A stretch of 64,000 nt of DNA from Pseudomonas sp. GM18 (GTDB taxonomy: Bacteria > Pseudomonadota > Gammaproteobacteria > Pseudomonadales > Pseudomonadaceae). This document shows positions 39,099 to 47,815 of the stretch, piece after piece. Position 1 is the stretch's first letter. Each line of letters opens with the position of its first letter. The notes under the pieces are model-generated. The model had not been told where the DNA came from and searched no databases. It saw nothing but the letters and a program-made list of their open reading frames with translations. The stretch lies in the NCBI RefSeq assembly GCF_000282195.1, contig NZ_AKJT01000035.1, forward strand, positions 1 to 64,000, in the 5' to 3' direction. The position numbers and the translations under genes are program-made.

Positions 39099-39629
39099 TT
39101 ACTCAGCGAGATCCTGCTCCTCGATGGTGATGTTGTGATTGGTGAACACGCAGATGTCGCCAGCGATGCCCAAAGCGGTTTCGACGATTTCCCGGGCCGA
39201 CAGGTCGGTCTTTTTCAACAGCGCGCTGGCCGCAGCCTGGGCGTAGCCGCCGCCGGAACCCATGGCGATCAGGCCTTCTTCAGGCTCAACCACGTCACCG
39301 TTGCCGGTGATGATCAGGGAGGCGTCCTTGTTGGCGACCGCGAGCATGGCTTCGAGGCGGCTGAGGGAGCGGTCGGTGCGCCATTCTTTGGCGAGTTCGA
39401 CAGCGGCGCGAACCAGGTGGCCCTGATGTTTTTCGAGTTGGCCTTCGAAACGTTCGAAGAGGGTGAAGGCGTCAGCGGTAGCCCCGGCAAAACCGGCGAT
39501 AACCTGACCGTGGTACAGGCGGCGAACTTTCTTCGCGTTGCCTTTCATCACGGTATTGCCGAGCGAAACCTGGCCGTCGCCGCCCATGACGACTTTGCCG
39601 TGGCGGCGAACTGAAACGATGGTGGTCAA
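39099..39629 (-). CDS. hslV: ATP-dependent protease proteolytic subunit HslV
   Basis: A 176-residue N-terminal-nucleophile protease. After removal of the initiator, Thr1 ([20 protein letters not shown]) is the catalytic residue. [20 protein letters not shown] and [11 protein letters not shown] are family segments. Initiation is at a TTG at 39629 with GGAGA about seven bases upstream; no ATG in frame fits better. It is the first gene of hslVU, and a sigma-32 promoter precedes it. Confidence 0.97.
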   Translation of the reverse strand: MTTIVSVRRHGKVVMGGDGQVSLGNTVMKGNAKKVRRLYHGQVIAGFAGATADAFTLFERFEGQLEKHQGHLVRAAVELAKEWRTDRSLSRLEAMLAVANKDASLIITGNGDVVEPEEGLIAMGSGGGYAQAAASALLKKTDLSAREIVETALGIAGDICVFTNHNITIEEQDLAE

Positions 39630-39674
39630 GGGAGAGTCTCCACGCAGCGGGGCGAAAATGCCTTATGCCAACTC

Positions 39675-39702
39675 ATATGGGGGTGGTGGAGCGTTTTTCA
39701 AC
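39675..39702 (-). promoter_or_regulatory. Sigma-32 heat-shock promoter of hslVU
   Basis: On the minus strand GTTGAAA is followed by 13 bases and CCCCATAT. The RpoH consensus is CTTGAAA-N11-16-CCCCATNT, so the match is nearly complete. It lies about 46 bases before the hslV start. Confidence 0.85.
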
Positions 39703-39740
39703 TGTAGGACGGGAGAGGGGACGAGCGGTGCCTGACAGAT

Positions 39741-39852
39741 GATCGTTCCCACGCTCTGCGTGGGAACGCAACCCGGGACGCTCTGCGTCCCTTGCGGCGC
39801 CGGAACGCGGAGCGTCCCTTGAGGCATTCCCACGCAGAGCGTGGGAACGATC
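39741..39852. repeat. Long composite palindromic repeat (copy 8)
   Basis: It has the outer ends GATCGTTCCCACGC and GCGTGGGAACGATC, with inner hairpins on GGGACGC/GCGTCCC. It lies 22 bases past the stop codon of the SPOR gene and upstream of hslV. Confidence 0.92.
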
Positions 39853-39874
39853 AGATGCGGTGTCCCTGAGGGAG

Positions 39875-40585
39875 TCAGCGGCTCTGGCGTTGTTGTAACA
39901 ACAGGTTACTGAAGCCACTGCCCGCCAATTGTTTCTGGGCGGTGGTCAGTTGTTCGCGGTTGCTGAACGGGCCGACCAGCACCCGGTACCAGGTTTCGTC
40001 CTTCACCGTGCCGGATTCAACCGCCACGGCCTGACCCAACAGGATAATCTGCGCCCGAACCTTGTCGGCATCGGCTTGCTTGCGGAACGAACCGGCCTGC
40101 AGGAAGAACTTGGTCACCGGCGCCGCTTTTGCCACCGGTGGCGCTGGCGGCGGGGTGATGCCGGCCAATGCCGCCTGAGCCCGGGCCGTGTCGATCTTCG
40201 CCGCTTCCGCAGGCGTCACTGGCGTGGTCGGTACGGCCGGCACTTGTGGTGTCGGCAGGGTTTTCTCCGGCACCGCATCTGGCGGCACGATCACTTCCGA
40301 TTCCGGCAGCAGGGTGTAGAAGTCATATTTCGGCTTCACCGGCTGCGTCGGGCTCGGCGGGGTCTTGTTGGCCTCGGCGATCTTGGTGGCTTTCTGTTGC
40401 TGCTCGACCTTCTCGCGCTTGACGCTGTCACTGCCCTTGCCTGGTTCCAGCTTCATCAGGAACACAATGAACGCGCCGACCGTCAGGCCGATGGCCATCC
40501 ACAGCCAGCCCGGGATCGGTTGCTTTGCAGGAGCTTGGTAACGGCTGGCGCCACGCTTGGGTGCAGGTTTTTTCTTGGCAGCCAA
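39875..40585 (-). CDS. SPOR-domain membrane protein (FtsN-like)
   Basis: A 236-residue bitopic inner-membrane protein. A basic cytoplasmic N-terminus (MAAKKKPAPKRGASRYQ) precedes one helix at about residues 27-45 (WLWMAIGLTVGAFIVFLM). A proline-rich periplasmic linker follows, then a C-terminal SPOR domain (FFLQAGSFRKQADADKVRA, TWYRVLVGPFSNREQL), which binds septal peptidoglycan with denuded glycans. Initiation is at TTG 40585, one base after the argS stop. The layout is that of FtsN, but the essential periplasmic FtsN helices cannot be confirmed. Confidence 0.88.
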   Translation of the reverse strand: MAAKKKPAPKRGASRYQAPAKQPIPGWLWMAIGLTVGAFIVFLMKLEPGKGSDSVKREKVEQQQKATKIAEANKTPPSPTQPVKPKYDFYTLLPESEVIVPPDAVPEKTLPTPQVPAVPTTPVTPAEAAKIDTARAQAALAGITPPPAPPVAKAAPVTKFFLQAGSFRKQADADKVRAQIILLGQAVAVESGTVKDETWYRVLVGPFSNREQLTTAQKQLAGSGFSNLLLQQRQSR

Positions 40586-40586
40586 C

Positions 40587-42323
40587 TTACATACGCTCCA
40601 GAGTTTCCAGACCCAAGAGTTCCAGGCCTTGCTTGAGAGTGCGGCCGGTCAGTGCGGCAAGGCGCAGACGGCTCTGCATTTGCGTCGGGGTGTCGGCGCT
40701 GAGGATCGGGCAGTTCTCGTAGAAACTGGAGAACAGGCCGGCAACATCGTACAGGTAGGTGCAGAGAATGTGCGGCGTGCCTTTATCGGACACGTTATTC
40801 AGGATTTCGCCGAACTGCGCCAGTTTCGCCGCCAGCTCATGTTCGTGCGGCGCTTCGAGGACGATTTGCCCTTCGACTTCGCTGAAGTCCTTGCCAAGCT
40901 TGCGGAATACGCCGGCCACTCGGGTGTAGGCGTACAGCAGGTACGGTGCGGTGTTGCCTTCGAAGTTCAGCATCAGGTCGAAGTTGAAGCTGTAGTCGCT
41001 GGTGCGGTGCTTGGACAGGTCGGCGTACTTCACCGCGCCAATGCCCACGACCTTGGCAATGTTGCGCAGCTCGTCTTCGGCCAACTCCGGGTTCTTCTCC
41101 TTCACCAGCGTGTAGGCGCGTTCCTGGGCTTCGGTCAGCAGGTCGATCAGCTTCACGGTGCCACCGTCACGGGTCTTGAACGGACGGCCGTCGGCGCCGT
41201 TCATGGTGCCGAAGCCCATGTGTTCCATTTCCATCGGATGGGTCACGAAGCCGGCCAGGCGCGCGACCTGGAACACTTGCTGGAAGTGCAGGGCCTGGCG
41301 CTGGTCGACGAAATACAGCGCGCGATCAGCCTTGAGCACGCCGCTGCGGTAGCGCACGGCCGCCAGGTCGGTGGTGGCGTAGAGGTAGCCGCCGTCGGCC
41401 TTGACGATGATCACTGGCAGCGGGTCGCCATCGGCGTTCTTGAACTCGTCGAGGAACACGCACTGGGCGCCGTTGCTCTCGACCAGCATGCCTTTGGCCT
41501 TGAGGTCGTTGACCACGTTGATCAGGTCGTCGTTATAGGCGCTTTCACCCATCACGTCGGCCATGGTCAGTTTGACGTTCAGCAGTTCGTAGATTTTCTG
41601 GCAGTGGGACAGCGAGATGTCCTTGAACTTGGTCCACAGGGCCAGGCAGTCCGGGTCGCCGGCTTGCAGCTTGACCACCAGGCCACGGGCACGGTCGGCG
41701 AATTCTTCGGATTCGTCGAAGCGCTGTTTGGCGGCGCGGTAGAAGTTTTCCAGGTCCGACAGCTCGTCGCTGGTGATCGGATTTTCCTGCAGATAAGCCA
41801 TCAGCATGCCGAACTGGGTGCCCCAGTCGCCGACGTGGTTCTGCCGGATCACGGTGTCGCCGAGGAATTCCAGCACCCGGGCCACGCCGTCGCCGATGAT
41901 GGTCGAGCGCAAATGGCCGACGTGCATCTCTTTGGCCAGGTTCGGTGCCGACAGGTCAACCACGGTGCGCTGCACCGGGCCGGCCTTGCGTACGCCGATG
42001 TGGTCGTCGGCCAGGGCCGCGTCCAGGCGGGTCGCCAGGGCTTGAGTGTTCTGGAAGAAGTTCAGGAAGCCAGGGCCGGCGATTTCGGTTTTGGAGACGT
42101 TCTCGTCAGCCGGCAGCGCGGCGATGATTTTTTCGGCCAGGTCGCGGGGTTTCATGCCGGCCGGTTTGGCCAGCATCATCGCGATGTTGCTGGCGAAGTC
42201 GCCGTGAGTCTTGTCACGGGAGTTTTCCACCTGGATCGCCGGCGACAGGCCTTCAGGCAACACACCTTCGTTGACGAGTTGGGTGATGGCTTGTTGGATC
42301 AGCTGGCGAATGGTGTCTTTCAT
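40587..42323 (-). CDS. argS: Arginyl-tRNA synthetase
   Basis: A 578-residue class I synthetase. The HIGH motif is [12 protein letters not shown], and the KMSKS counterpart region is [11 protein letters not shown], which lacks the canonical lysine cluster as usual for ArgRS. The N-terminal additional domain starts [20 protein letters not shown]. The start at 42323 gives the normal length; 93 additional in-frame codons upstream are not part of the family. It is followed at once by the SPOR gene. Confidence 0.97.
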   Translation of the reverse strand: MKDTIRQLIQQAITQLVNEGVLPEGLSPAIQVENSRDKTHGDFASNIAMMLAKPAGMKPRDLAEKIIAALPADENVSKTEIAGPGFLNFFQNTQALATRLDAALADDHIGVRKAGPVQRTVVDLSAPNLAKEMHVGHLRSTIIGDGVARVLEFLGDTVIRQNHVGDWGTQFGMLMAYLQENPITSDELSDLENFYRAAKQRFDESEEFADRARGLVVKLQAGDPDCLALWTKFKDISLSHCQKIYELLNVKLTMADVMGESAYNDDLINVVNDLKAKGMLVESNGAQCVFLDEFKNADGDPLPVIIVKADGGYLYATTDLAAVRYRSGVLKADRALYFVDQRQALHFQQVFQVARLAGFVTHPMEMEHMGFGTMNGADGRPFKTRDGGTVKLIDLLTEAQERAYTLVKEKNPELAEDELRNIAKVVGIGAVKYADLSKHRTSDYSFNFDLMLNFEGNTAPYLLYAYTRVAGVFRKLGKDFSEVEGQIVLEAPHEHELAAKLAQFGEILNNVSDKGTPHILCTYLYDVAGLFSSFYENCPILSADTPTQMQSRLRLAALTGRTLKQGLELLGLETLERM

Positions 42324-42520
42324 GGTCTTCTCTTTCGACCGCAGGCGCGGCGGCGCTTCGATGCGCTGGTGGAAAAACTGGGCATTATCCGTTGCGAAGA
42401 CGGGCTTGCCAACTATAGCGGGCAGGTTATGGATATGTGGTGACAAAAGCGGCAAAGATCGCTGGGTAGGAGCTGCCGAAGGCTCGGGCCGCGTTCGGAC
42501 GATCTTTTGATCTTGATCTT

Positions 42521-44740
42521 TTAATACAAATCGACCGGGTCCACATCCAGCGACCAACGCACTGCCCGCCCACTGGGCATCTGCTCCAAAGCCAGCAACC
42601 AACTGCTCAACAATCGATGCAGCGGCGCCCGGGCCGTAGCTTGCAGCAATAACTGTGCGCGATAGCGCCCGGCTCGGCGCTCCATCGGTGCCGGAACCGG
42701 CCCCAGCAACTCGATACCGGTCAGATGCTGTTCAGCCAGCAGTCGCTCGGCCTCGCTGCACGCTTCATCGAGGAACCCTTCGGCCTGCCCCGGTTTGTGC
42801 GCTTCGGCCCGCAGCAGCGCGAGATGCGCAAATGGCGGCAACCCGGCGGAGCGGCGCTCGCTCAGCGCCTGTTCGGCGAAGGCGAAGTAGCCCTGCTCGG
42901 TCAGTTGCACCAGCAGCGGGTGGTCCGCCAGGTGCGTCTGGATGATCACTTTGCCCGGCTCTTCGGCGCGGCCCGCGCGTCCGGCGACCTGCACGATCAA
43001 CTGCGCCATGCGCTCGCTGGCGCGGAAGTCGCCGGAGAACAACCCGCCGTCGGCATCGAGAATCGACACCAGGGTCACGCGGGGAAAGTGGTGCCCTTTG
43101 GCAAGCATCTGCGTGCCGACCAGAATGCACGGCTGGCCTTTCTGGATGGTCGCGAACAGCTGATTCATCGCGTCTTTGCGTGAAGTACTGTCGCGGTCGA
43201 CCCGCAGCACCGGGACGTCCGGGAACAAAATCCCCAGGCGTTCCTCGGCGCGCTCGGTACCGGCCCCCACGGGCCGCAAATCGACCTTGCCGCACTTTGG
43301 GCAATGCCGAGGCACGCGTTCGACATAGCCACAATGATGGCAGCGCAATTCGCCCGAGCGCTGGTGCACGGTCATTCGCGCGTCGCAACGCTGGCATTCG
43401 GACATCCAGCCGCAATCGTGGCAGAGCAGTGTCGGGGCGAACCCTCGGCGATTGAGGAACACCAGCACCTGCTGGCCGGCGGCCAGGGTCTGACCGATGG
43501 CTTGCTGCATCGGCCCGGAAATGCCGCTGTCCAGTGGACGACTTTTCACGTCCAGGCGCAGGAAGCGCGGTTGCTTGGCGCCACCGGCGCGCTCATTCAG
43601 GCGCAGCAGGCCGTAACGACCGGTGTAGGCGTTCTGCAGGCTTTCCAGTGACGGCGTGGCGGAACCGAGGACAATCGGAATGTTTTCCTGCCGGGCGCGA
43701 ACCAGTGCCAGGTCGCGGGCGTGGTAGCGCAGGCCTTCTTGCTGTTTATAGGAGCCGTCGTGCTCTTCATCGATGATGATCAGGCCGGGGTTCTTCATTG
43801 GTGTGAACAGCGCCGAACGGGTGCCGATAATAATGTCGGCTTCGCCATCCCGGGCGGCCAGCCAGGCGTCCAGGCGCTCGCGGTCGTTGACGGCGGAGTG
43901 GATCAGCGCGATGCGTGCATTGAAGCGCTGCTCGAAGCGCGCCAGGGTTTGCGGGCCGAGGTTGATCTCCGGGATCAGCACCAGGGCTTGCTTGCCGGCC
44001 TCGAGGGTTTCGCGGATCAGTTGCAAATAGACTTCGGTCTTGCCGCTGCCGGTGACGCCGGCCAGCAGGAACGCGTGATAACTGTCGAACCCGGCGCGAA
44101 TCGCTTCATAAGCGGCGCGCTGCTCCGGGTTGAGCGGCAATTCCGGTTGTGCCAGCCAGTGTTCGTGGCGAGCGCCGGGCGCGTGCCTGCGGATGTCTAC
44201 CTGCACCAGATCTTTGGCCAGCAACAGGTCGAGGCTGTCCTTGCTCAGCATCAGTTTGCTCAACAACTGATGGGCGACGCCGTGGGGATGTTGAGCCAGG
44301 GTCGCCAGGGCTTCACGTTGCCGCGGGGCGCGGGCGATGCGCGGGTCATCGAGGCTGGCGCCGGGCGCGGCGGACCAGAACCGCTCCTGACGGGCTTCGG
44401 CCAGTTCACCCTGGCGCAGCAACACCGGCAGCGCCCAGCTCAACGTGTCGCCAAGGCTGTGCTGGTAATACTGGGAGGTCCACAGGCACAGCTTGAACAG
44501 CGCGGGCGGCAGCGGCGGTACGGCATCGAGCAGCGCCAGCGCCGGTTTGAGCTTTTCAGTCGGGACTTCGCTGTGGTCGGTGATCTCCACCAGAATCCCG
44601 ATCATCTCCCGCCGACCGAACGGCACCCGCAAGCGCATGCCCGGGTGTAACTGGGCGCGCAGGACTCCGGCCGGCGCGCGATAGTCGAACAGGCGGCGCA
44701 GGGGCGAAGGCAGGGCGAGGCGCAGAATGGCGTTGGGCAC
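42521..44740 (-). CDS. priA: Primosomal protein N' (replication restart helicase)
   Basis: A 739-residue superfamily 2 helicase that reloads the replisome at stalled forks. The N-terminal DNA-binding domain ([19 protein letters not shown]) is followed by Walker [10 protein letters not shown], Walker B DEEH in [14 protein letters not shown], and the zinc-binding cysteines in [14 protein letters not shown] and [17 protein letters not shown]. Helicase motifs V-VI are [13 protein letters not shown] and VAGRAGRAE. It is divergent from rpmE. Confidence 0.97.
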   Translation of the reverse strand: MPNAILRLALPSPLRRLFDYRAPAGVLRAQLHPGMRLRVPFGRREMIGILVEITDHSEVPTEKLKPALALLDAVPPLPPALFKLCLWTSQYYQHSLGDTLSWALPVLLRQGELAEARQERFWSAAPGASLDDPRIARAPRQREALATLAQHPHGVAHQLLSKLMLSKDSLDLLLAKDLVQVDIRRHAPGARHEHWLAQPELPLNPEQRAAYEAIRAGFDSYHAFLLAGVTGSGKTEVYLQLIRETLEAGKQALVLIPEINLGPQTLARFEQRFNARIALIHSAVNDRERLDAWLAARDGEADIIIGTRSALFTPMKNPGLIIIDEEHDGSYKQQEGLRYHARDLALVRARQENIPIVLGSATPSLESLQNAYTGRYGLLRLNERAGGAKQPRFLRLDVKSRPLDSGISGPMQQAIGQTLAAGQQVLVFLNRRGFAPTLLCHDCGWMSECQRCDARMTVHQRSGELRCHHCGYVERVPRHCPKCGKVDLRPVGAGTERAEERLGILFPDVPVLRVDRDSTSRKDAMNQLFATIQKGQPCILVGTQMLAKGHHFPRVTLVSILDADGGLFSGDFRASERMAQLIVQVAGRAGRAEEPGKVIIQTHLADHPLLVQLTEQGYFAFAEQALSERRSAGLPPFAHLALLRAEAHKPGQAEGFLDEACSEAERLLAEQHLTGIELLGPVPAPMERRAGRYRAQLLLQATARAPLHRLLSSWLLALEQMPSGRAVRWSLDVDPVDLY

Positions 44741-44802
44741 GCGATTGTTTACTCGGTGAGGGGCGATGAAGAAGGCCGGGAGCCTAGCAGACGGTCGGAT
44801 TT

Positions 44803-44961
44803 GTGTCCTCCATCAGGAAAGCGTTCAAGTGTTGACGAGTGGATTTTAATGCCAGGCAAGGCGCTACGACGACTCATAGCGCGCTATGGGGAGGAGTAGC
44901 AACGCAGCATGGCGTTAAAAGACGCCGTCAACATTGAACAGTCTTTCCTGATGGAGGGCAC
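44803..44961. repeat. 159-bp imperfect palindrome (MITE-like element)
   Basis: The two halves are inverted copies over almost their entire length. Terminal CCTCCATCAGGAAAG near 44807-44821 matches CTTTCCTGATGGAGG near 44943-44957. Inner matches are TGTTGACG/CGTCAACA, TTTTAATGCCA/TGGCGTTAAAA, and CATAGC/GCTATG at the centre. No open frame fits. It lies between priA and the rpmE promoter and could fold into one long hairpin. It resembles a miniature inverted-repeat element. Confidence 0.8.
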
Positions 44962-44971
44962 CCACGACAGC

Positions 44972-44999
44972 TTGCGTGATTGCAAAGGTCTGGTAGAAT
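44972..44999 (+). promoter_or_regulatory. Probable sigma-70 promoter of rpmE
   Basis: TTGCGT (44972-44977) and TAGAAT (44994-44999) are 16 bases apart. The rpmE ATG is 70 bases further on. The promoter begins only eleven bases after the end of the 159-bp palindrome. Confidence 0.6.
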
Positions 45000-45069
45000 C
45001 CGCGGCCTAATTACGTGCGGTATTCAACAATAGTGTTGGGTGGCGGCACGCTAGCCTGAGGAAGACACC

Positions 45070-45288
45070 ATGAAAGCCGATATCCATCCAGAATACCCAG
45101 CAGTTGCCGTAACTTGCAGCTGCGGCAACAAGTTCGAAACCCGTTCGACCTACGGCAAAGCCCTGGCGATCGACGTTTGCAACGAGTGCCACCCGTTCTA
45201 CACCGGTAAGCAGAAGACTCTGGATACCGGCGGCCGTGTTCAGAAGTTCGCCGATCGTTTCGGTGCTTTCGGCGCGAAAAAGGCCTAA
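45070..45288 (+). CDS. rpmE: Large ribosomal subunit protein bL31
   Basis: A 72-residue ribosomal protein of the zinc-binding (C+) L31 type. [22 protein letters not shown] has the first two cysteines (CSC), and [13 protein letters not shown] has the second pair. Zinc-free paralogues replace these under zinc starvation. GAGGAAGACACC precedes the start, with GAGGAA as ribosome site. Transcription likely ends at the hairpin at 45333. Confidence 0.98.
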   Translation: MKADIHPEYPAVAVTCSCGNKFETRSTYGKALAIDVCNECHPFYTGKQKTLDTGGRVQKFADRFGAFGAKKA

Positions 45289-45323
45289 GGCCGATCAACT
45301 TGGGAAGCCGTCACGGTTTTTCC

Positions 45324-46112
45324 ATGCTGATGAAAAAGGCGTCCCTCGCGGGCGCCTTTTTTATGTCTGCGATTTGGCTTTCCGCTGCCCAGGCCTTCTG
45401 CCCGGCGCCGAGCGGGCTGACGCCGGTCGCGGTGCAGCGGGTGGTGGATGGCGACACCTTGCGCCTGAGCGATGGGCGCAGTGTACGCATGATCGGTTTG
45501 AACACGCCGGAGCTGGGCAAGCAGGGGCGTTCCGACGAGCCGTTCGCCGTGGCCGCGCGCAAACGCCTGGAAGCCTTGGTGGCCGCCAGCGACGGGCGGG
45601 TTGGTTTGCTGCCGGGTAAAGAAAGCAAGGACCATTACGGCCGCACCCTGGCCCATGTCTACGGTGTCGATGGCGCCAACCTCGAAGCGCAGATGCTTGC
45701 TGAAGGTCTCGGTTTTCAGGTCGCGGTAGCACCGAACGTCGATTTGGTCGGCTGCCAGCAGGCGGCGGAACGCAGTGCTCGTCAGGCCGGCCTCGGGCTG
45801 TGGCGACAGTCCCCTGTACTGAAAGCGGAGCAGATCAACGCGTCCGGCTTCGCCGTGCTCAGTGGTCGTGTGAGCAAGGTTCAGCGCAATCGCGGCGGGG
45901 TTTGGATCGAGTTGCAGGATTCAGTTGTATTGCGGGTTGCACCCAATATGCTGGGGCAATTCGATGGTGCGTCGCTTGAACAGCTCAAAGGCAAGCAAAT
46001 CGAGGCTCGTGGCTGGGTCGTGGATCGTTCGCGCCGTGGCGGGCTGAAGCCCGGGCAGGCGCGCTGGCTTTTGCCGCTGACCGATCCGGCGATGTTGCAG
46101 GTCGCACCGTAA
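45324..46112 (+). CDS. Secreted or periplasmic thermonuclease-family nuclease (SNase-like)
   Basis: A 262-residue protein beginning at ATG 45324 (or 45330). The signal peptide MLMKKASLAGAFFMSAIWLS ends at AAQA before FCPAP. The SNase fold gives VQRVVDGDTLRL with metal-binding aspartates, RMIGLNTPELG, and GKESKDHYGRTLAHVY with the active-site arginine. A second domain of about 100 residues (residue 165 onward) follows. A very strong terminator lies inside the signal-peptide codons. No clear separate promoter was seen, so it may be read through from rpmE at a low level. Confidence 0.85.
   Translation: MLMKKASLAGAFFMSAIWLSAAQAFCPAPSGLTPVAVQRVVDGDTLRLSDGRSVRMIGLNTPELGKQGRSDEPFAVAARKRLEALVAASDGRVGLLPGKESKDHYGRTLAHVYGVDGANLEAQMLAEGLGFQVAVAPNVDLVGCQQAAERSARQAGLGLWRQSPVLKAEQINASGFAVLSGRVSKVQRNRGGVWIELQDSVVLRVAPNMLGQFDGASLEQLKGKQIEARGWVVDRSRRGGLKPGQARWLLPLTDPAMLQVAP
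45333..45362 (+). terminator. Rho-independent terminator of rpmE, inside the nuclease signal-peptide codons
   Basis: AAAAAGGCG (45333-45341) pairs with CGCC and the following T-run (45353-45362). An inner CCC/GGG pair closes on TCGC. Six T follow. It lies 44 bases after the rpmE stop codon and overlaps codons 4-13 of the nuclease gene. Confidence 0.88.
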
Positions 46113-46294
46113 GAAAAATTGTAGACATTTATTCTGTCGATTGTGAACAGTCCATCCCTTGTGTTCCGTGGCTCTTGGCCCAAAGTCGTAGGGCAGGGCG
46201 CTTGACAGGGGTGACTGGCCAGTCTTGTGGGGACTTTGCGACACGCGTATCCTCGGCGGTCCGTCTGTCCAACAGTAAAAAGCGGAATGCCCAC

Positions 46295-47563
46295 ATGTCT
46301 GATCTGAAAACTGCCGCTCTCGAATATCACGCCAATCCTCGTCCAGGGAAGCTGAGTGTCGAGCTCACCAAGGCCACTGCTACCGCCCGCGACCTGTCGC
46401 TGGCCTACAGCCCCGGCGTAGCCGAACCAGTACGCGAAATCGCCCGCGATCCTGAACTGGCCTACAAATACACCGGCAAAGGCAACCTGGTTGCAGTCAT
46501 TTCCGATGGCACCGCGATTCTGGGCCTGGGTAACCTCGGTCCATTGGCTTCCAAGCCGGTGATGGAAGGTAAAGGTGTTCTGTTCAAGCGCTTCGCCGGC
46601 ATCGACGTGTTCGACATCGAAGTCGACTCCGAAAGCCCGCAAGCCTTCATCGACACCGTCAAGCGTATCTCCATCACCTTCGGTGGCATCAACCTGGAAG
46701 ACATCAAGGCACCTGAATGCTTTGAAATCGAACGCGCTCTGATCGAGCAGTGCGACATTCCAGTATTCCACGATGACCAGCACGGTACCGCGATCGTGAC
46801 CGCTGCCGGCATGATCAACGCCCTGGAAATCGCCGGCAAAACCCTGCCGGAAGCCAAGATCGTCTGCCTGGGCGCCGGTGCTGCCGCCATCTCCTGCATG
46901 AAATTGCTGGTGAGCATGGGCGCCAACATCGAAAACATCTACATGGTTGACCGTACCGGTGTGATCCACTCCGGCCGTGACGACCTGAACCAGTACAAGG
47001 CTGTCTTCGCTCACGCGACCGACAAGCGCACCCTGGCTGACGCGCTGGAAGGCGCTGACGTGTTCGTTGGTCTGTCCGGCCCGAACCTGCTGAGCGCTGA
47101 AGGCCTGAAGTCCATGGCGGCCAACCCGATCGTGTTCGCGTGCTCGAACCCGGATCCGGAAATCGCCCCGGAACTGGCTCACGCTACTCGCAACGACGTG
47201 ATCATGGCCACCGGTCGTTCGGATTACCCGAACCAGGTCAACAACGTACTGGGCTTCCCGTTCATCTTCCGTGGTGCCCTGGACGTTCGCGCCAAGCGCA
47301 TCAACGAAGAAATGAAAGTGGCTGCCGCCAACGCCCTGCGTGAACTGGCCAAGCTGCCAGTACCTCAGGAAGTGTGCGATGCCTACGGCGGCATCAAGCT
47401 GGAATTCGGTCGTGAGTACATCATCCCGAAACCAATGGATGCCCGTCTGATCACCGTGATCTCCGATGCCGTGGCCAAGGCTGCGATCGAGACGGGTGTG
47501 GCGACCCTGCCGTATCCGAAGAACTACCCGCTGAAAAGCGTGGATGATGTGTTCAACGGCTAA
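46295..47563 (+). CDS. maeB: Malic enzyme, short form
   Basis: A 422-residue oxidative decarboxylase converting malate to pyruvate and CO2. The start MSDLKTAALEYHANPRPGKL is chosen at ATG 46295. Active-site segments are LAYSPGVAEPV, GIDVFDIEVD and PVFHDDQHGTA; the nucleotide-binding motif is CLGAGAAAISC. It lacks the C-terminal phosphotransacetylase-like domain of long MaeB (about 760 residues), so it is the compact form. Use of NADP or NAD cannot be told from the motif alone. Confidence 0.93.
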   Translation: MSDLKTAALEYHANPRPGKLSVELTKATATARDLSLAYSPGVAEPVREIARDPELAYKYTGKGNLVAVISDGTAILGLGNLGPLASKPVMEGKGVLFKRFAGIDVFDIEVDSESPQAFIDTVKRISITFGGINLEDIKAPECFEIERALIEQCDIPVFHDDQHGTAIVTAAGMINALEIAGKTLPEAKIVCLGAGAAAISCMKLLVSMGANIENIYMVDRTGVIHSGRDDLNQYKAVFAHATDKRTLADALEGADVFVGLSGPNLLSAEGLKSMAANPIVFACSNPDPEIAPELAHATRNDVIMATGRSDYPNQVNNVLGFPFIFRGALDVRAKRINEEMKVAAANALRELAKLPVPQEVCDAYGGIKLEFGREYIIPKPMDARLITVISDAVAKAAIETGVATLPYPKNYPLKSVDDVFNG

Positions 47564-47587
47564 GCCGTTGTAGCGCTTCAACCAAAG

Positions 47588-47618
47588 GCCCCGGCTCATT
47601 CTGAGTCGGGGCTTTTTT
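47588..47618 (+). terminator. Rho-independent terminator of maeB
   Basis: GCCCCGGCTC pairs with GAGTCGGGGC (one G-U) around ATTCT, followed by six T. It starts 24 bases after the maeB stop. Confidence 0.94.
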
Positions 47619-47638
47619 GTATCTGAGGGGTTTGTATT

Positions 47639-47751
47639 GATCGTTCCCACGCTCTGCGTGGGAATGCCTCAAGGGACGCTCTGCGTTCCAGTTCGCGAAA
47701 GGGACGCGGAGCGTCCCGGGCTGCATTCCCACGCAAAGCGTGGGAACGATC
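47639..47751. repeat. Long composite palindromic repeat (copy 9)
   Basis: It has the outer ends GATCGTTCCCACGC and GCGTGGGAACGATC, with one change in the right half (CAAAG for CAGAG). Inner hairpins are GGGACGC/GCGTCCC. It sits between the terminators of the converging genes maeB and mrcA. Confidence 0.92.
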
Positions 47752-47765
47752 AACCGGCAGGCAAT

Positions 47766-47802
47766 AAAAAGCCCCGCACTTCTTTCGAAGGCGGGGCTTT
47801 TT
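47766..47802 (-). terminator. Terminator of mrcA (bidirectional shape)
   Basis: AAAAAGCCCCGC and GCGGGGCTTTTT are exact complements, with an inner CTTC/GAAG pairing. On the minus strand it follows the mrcA stop by 13 bases and ends in a T-run; it could also act on the plus strand. Confidence 0.93.
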
Positions 47803-47815
47803 GGTGTTGCGGCGA

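Noticed and set aside
2924..47751. Possible CRISPR array from repeated palindromes
   Set aside because: The copies are scattered over 45 kb, not regularly spaced, and no cas gene is present.
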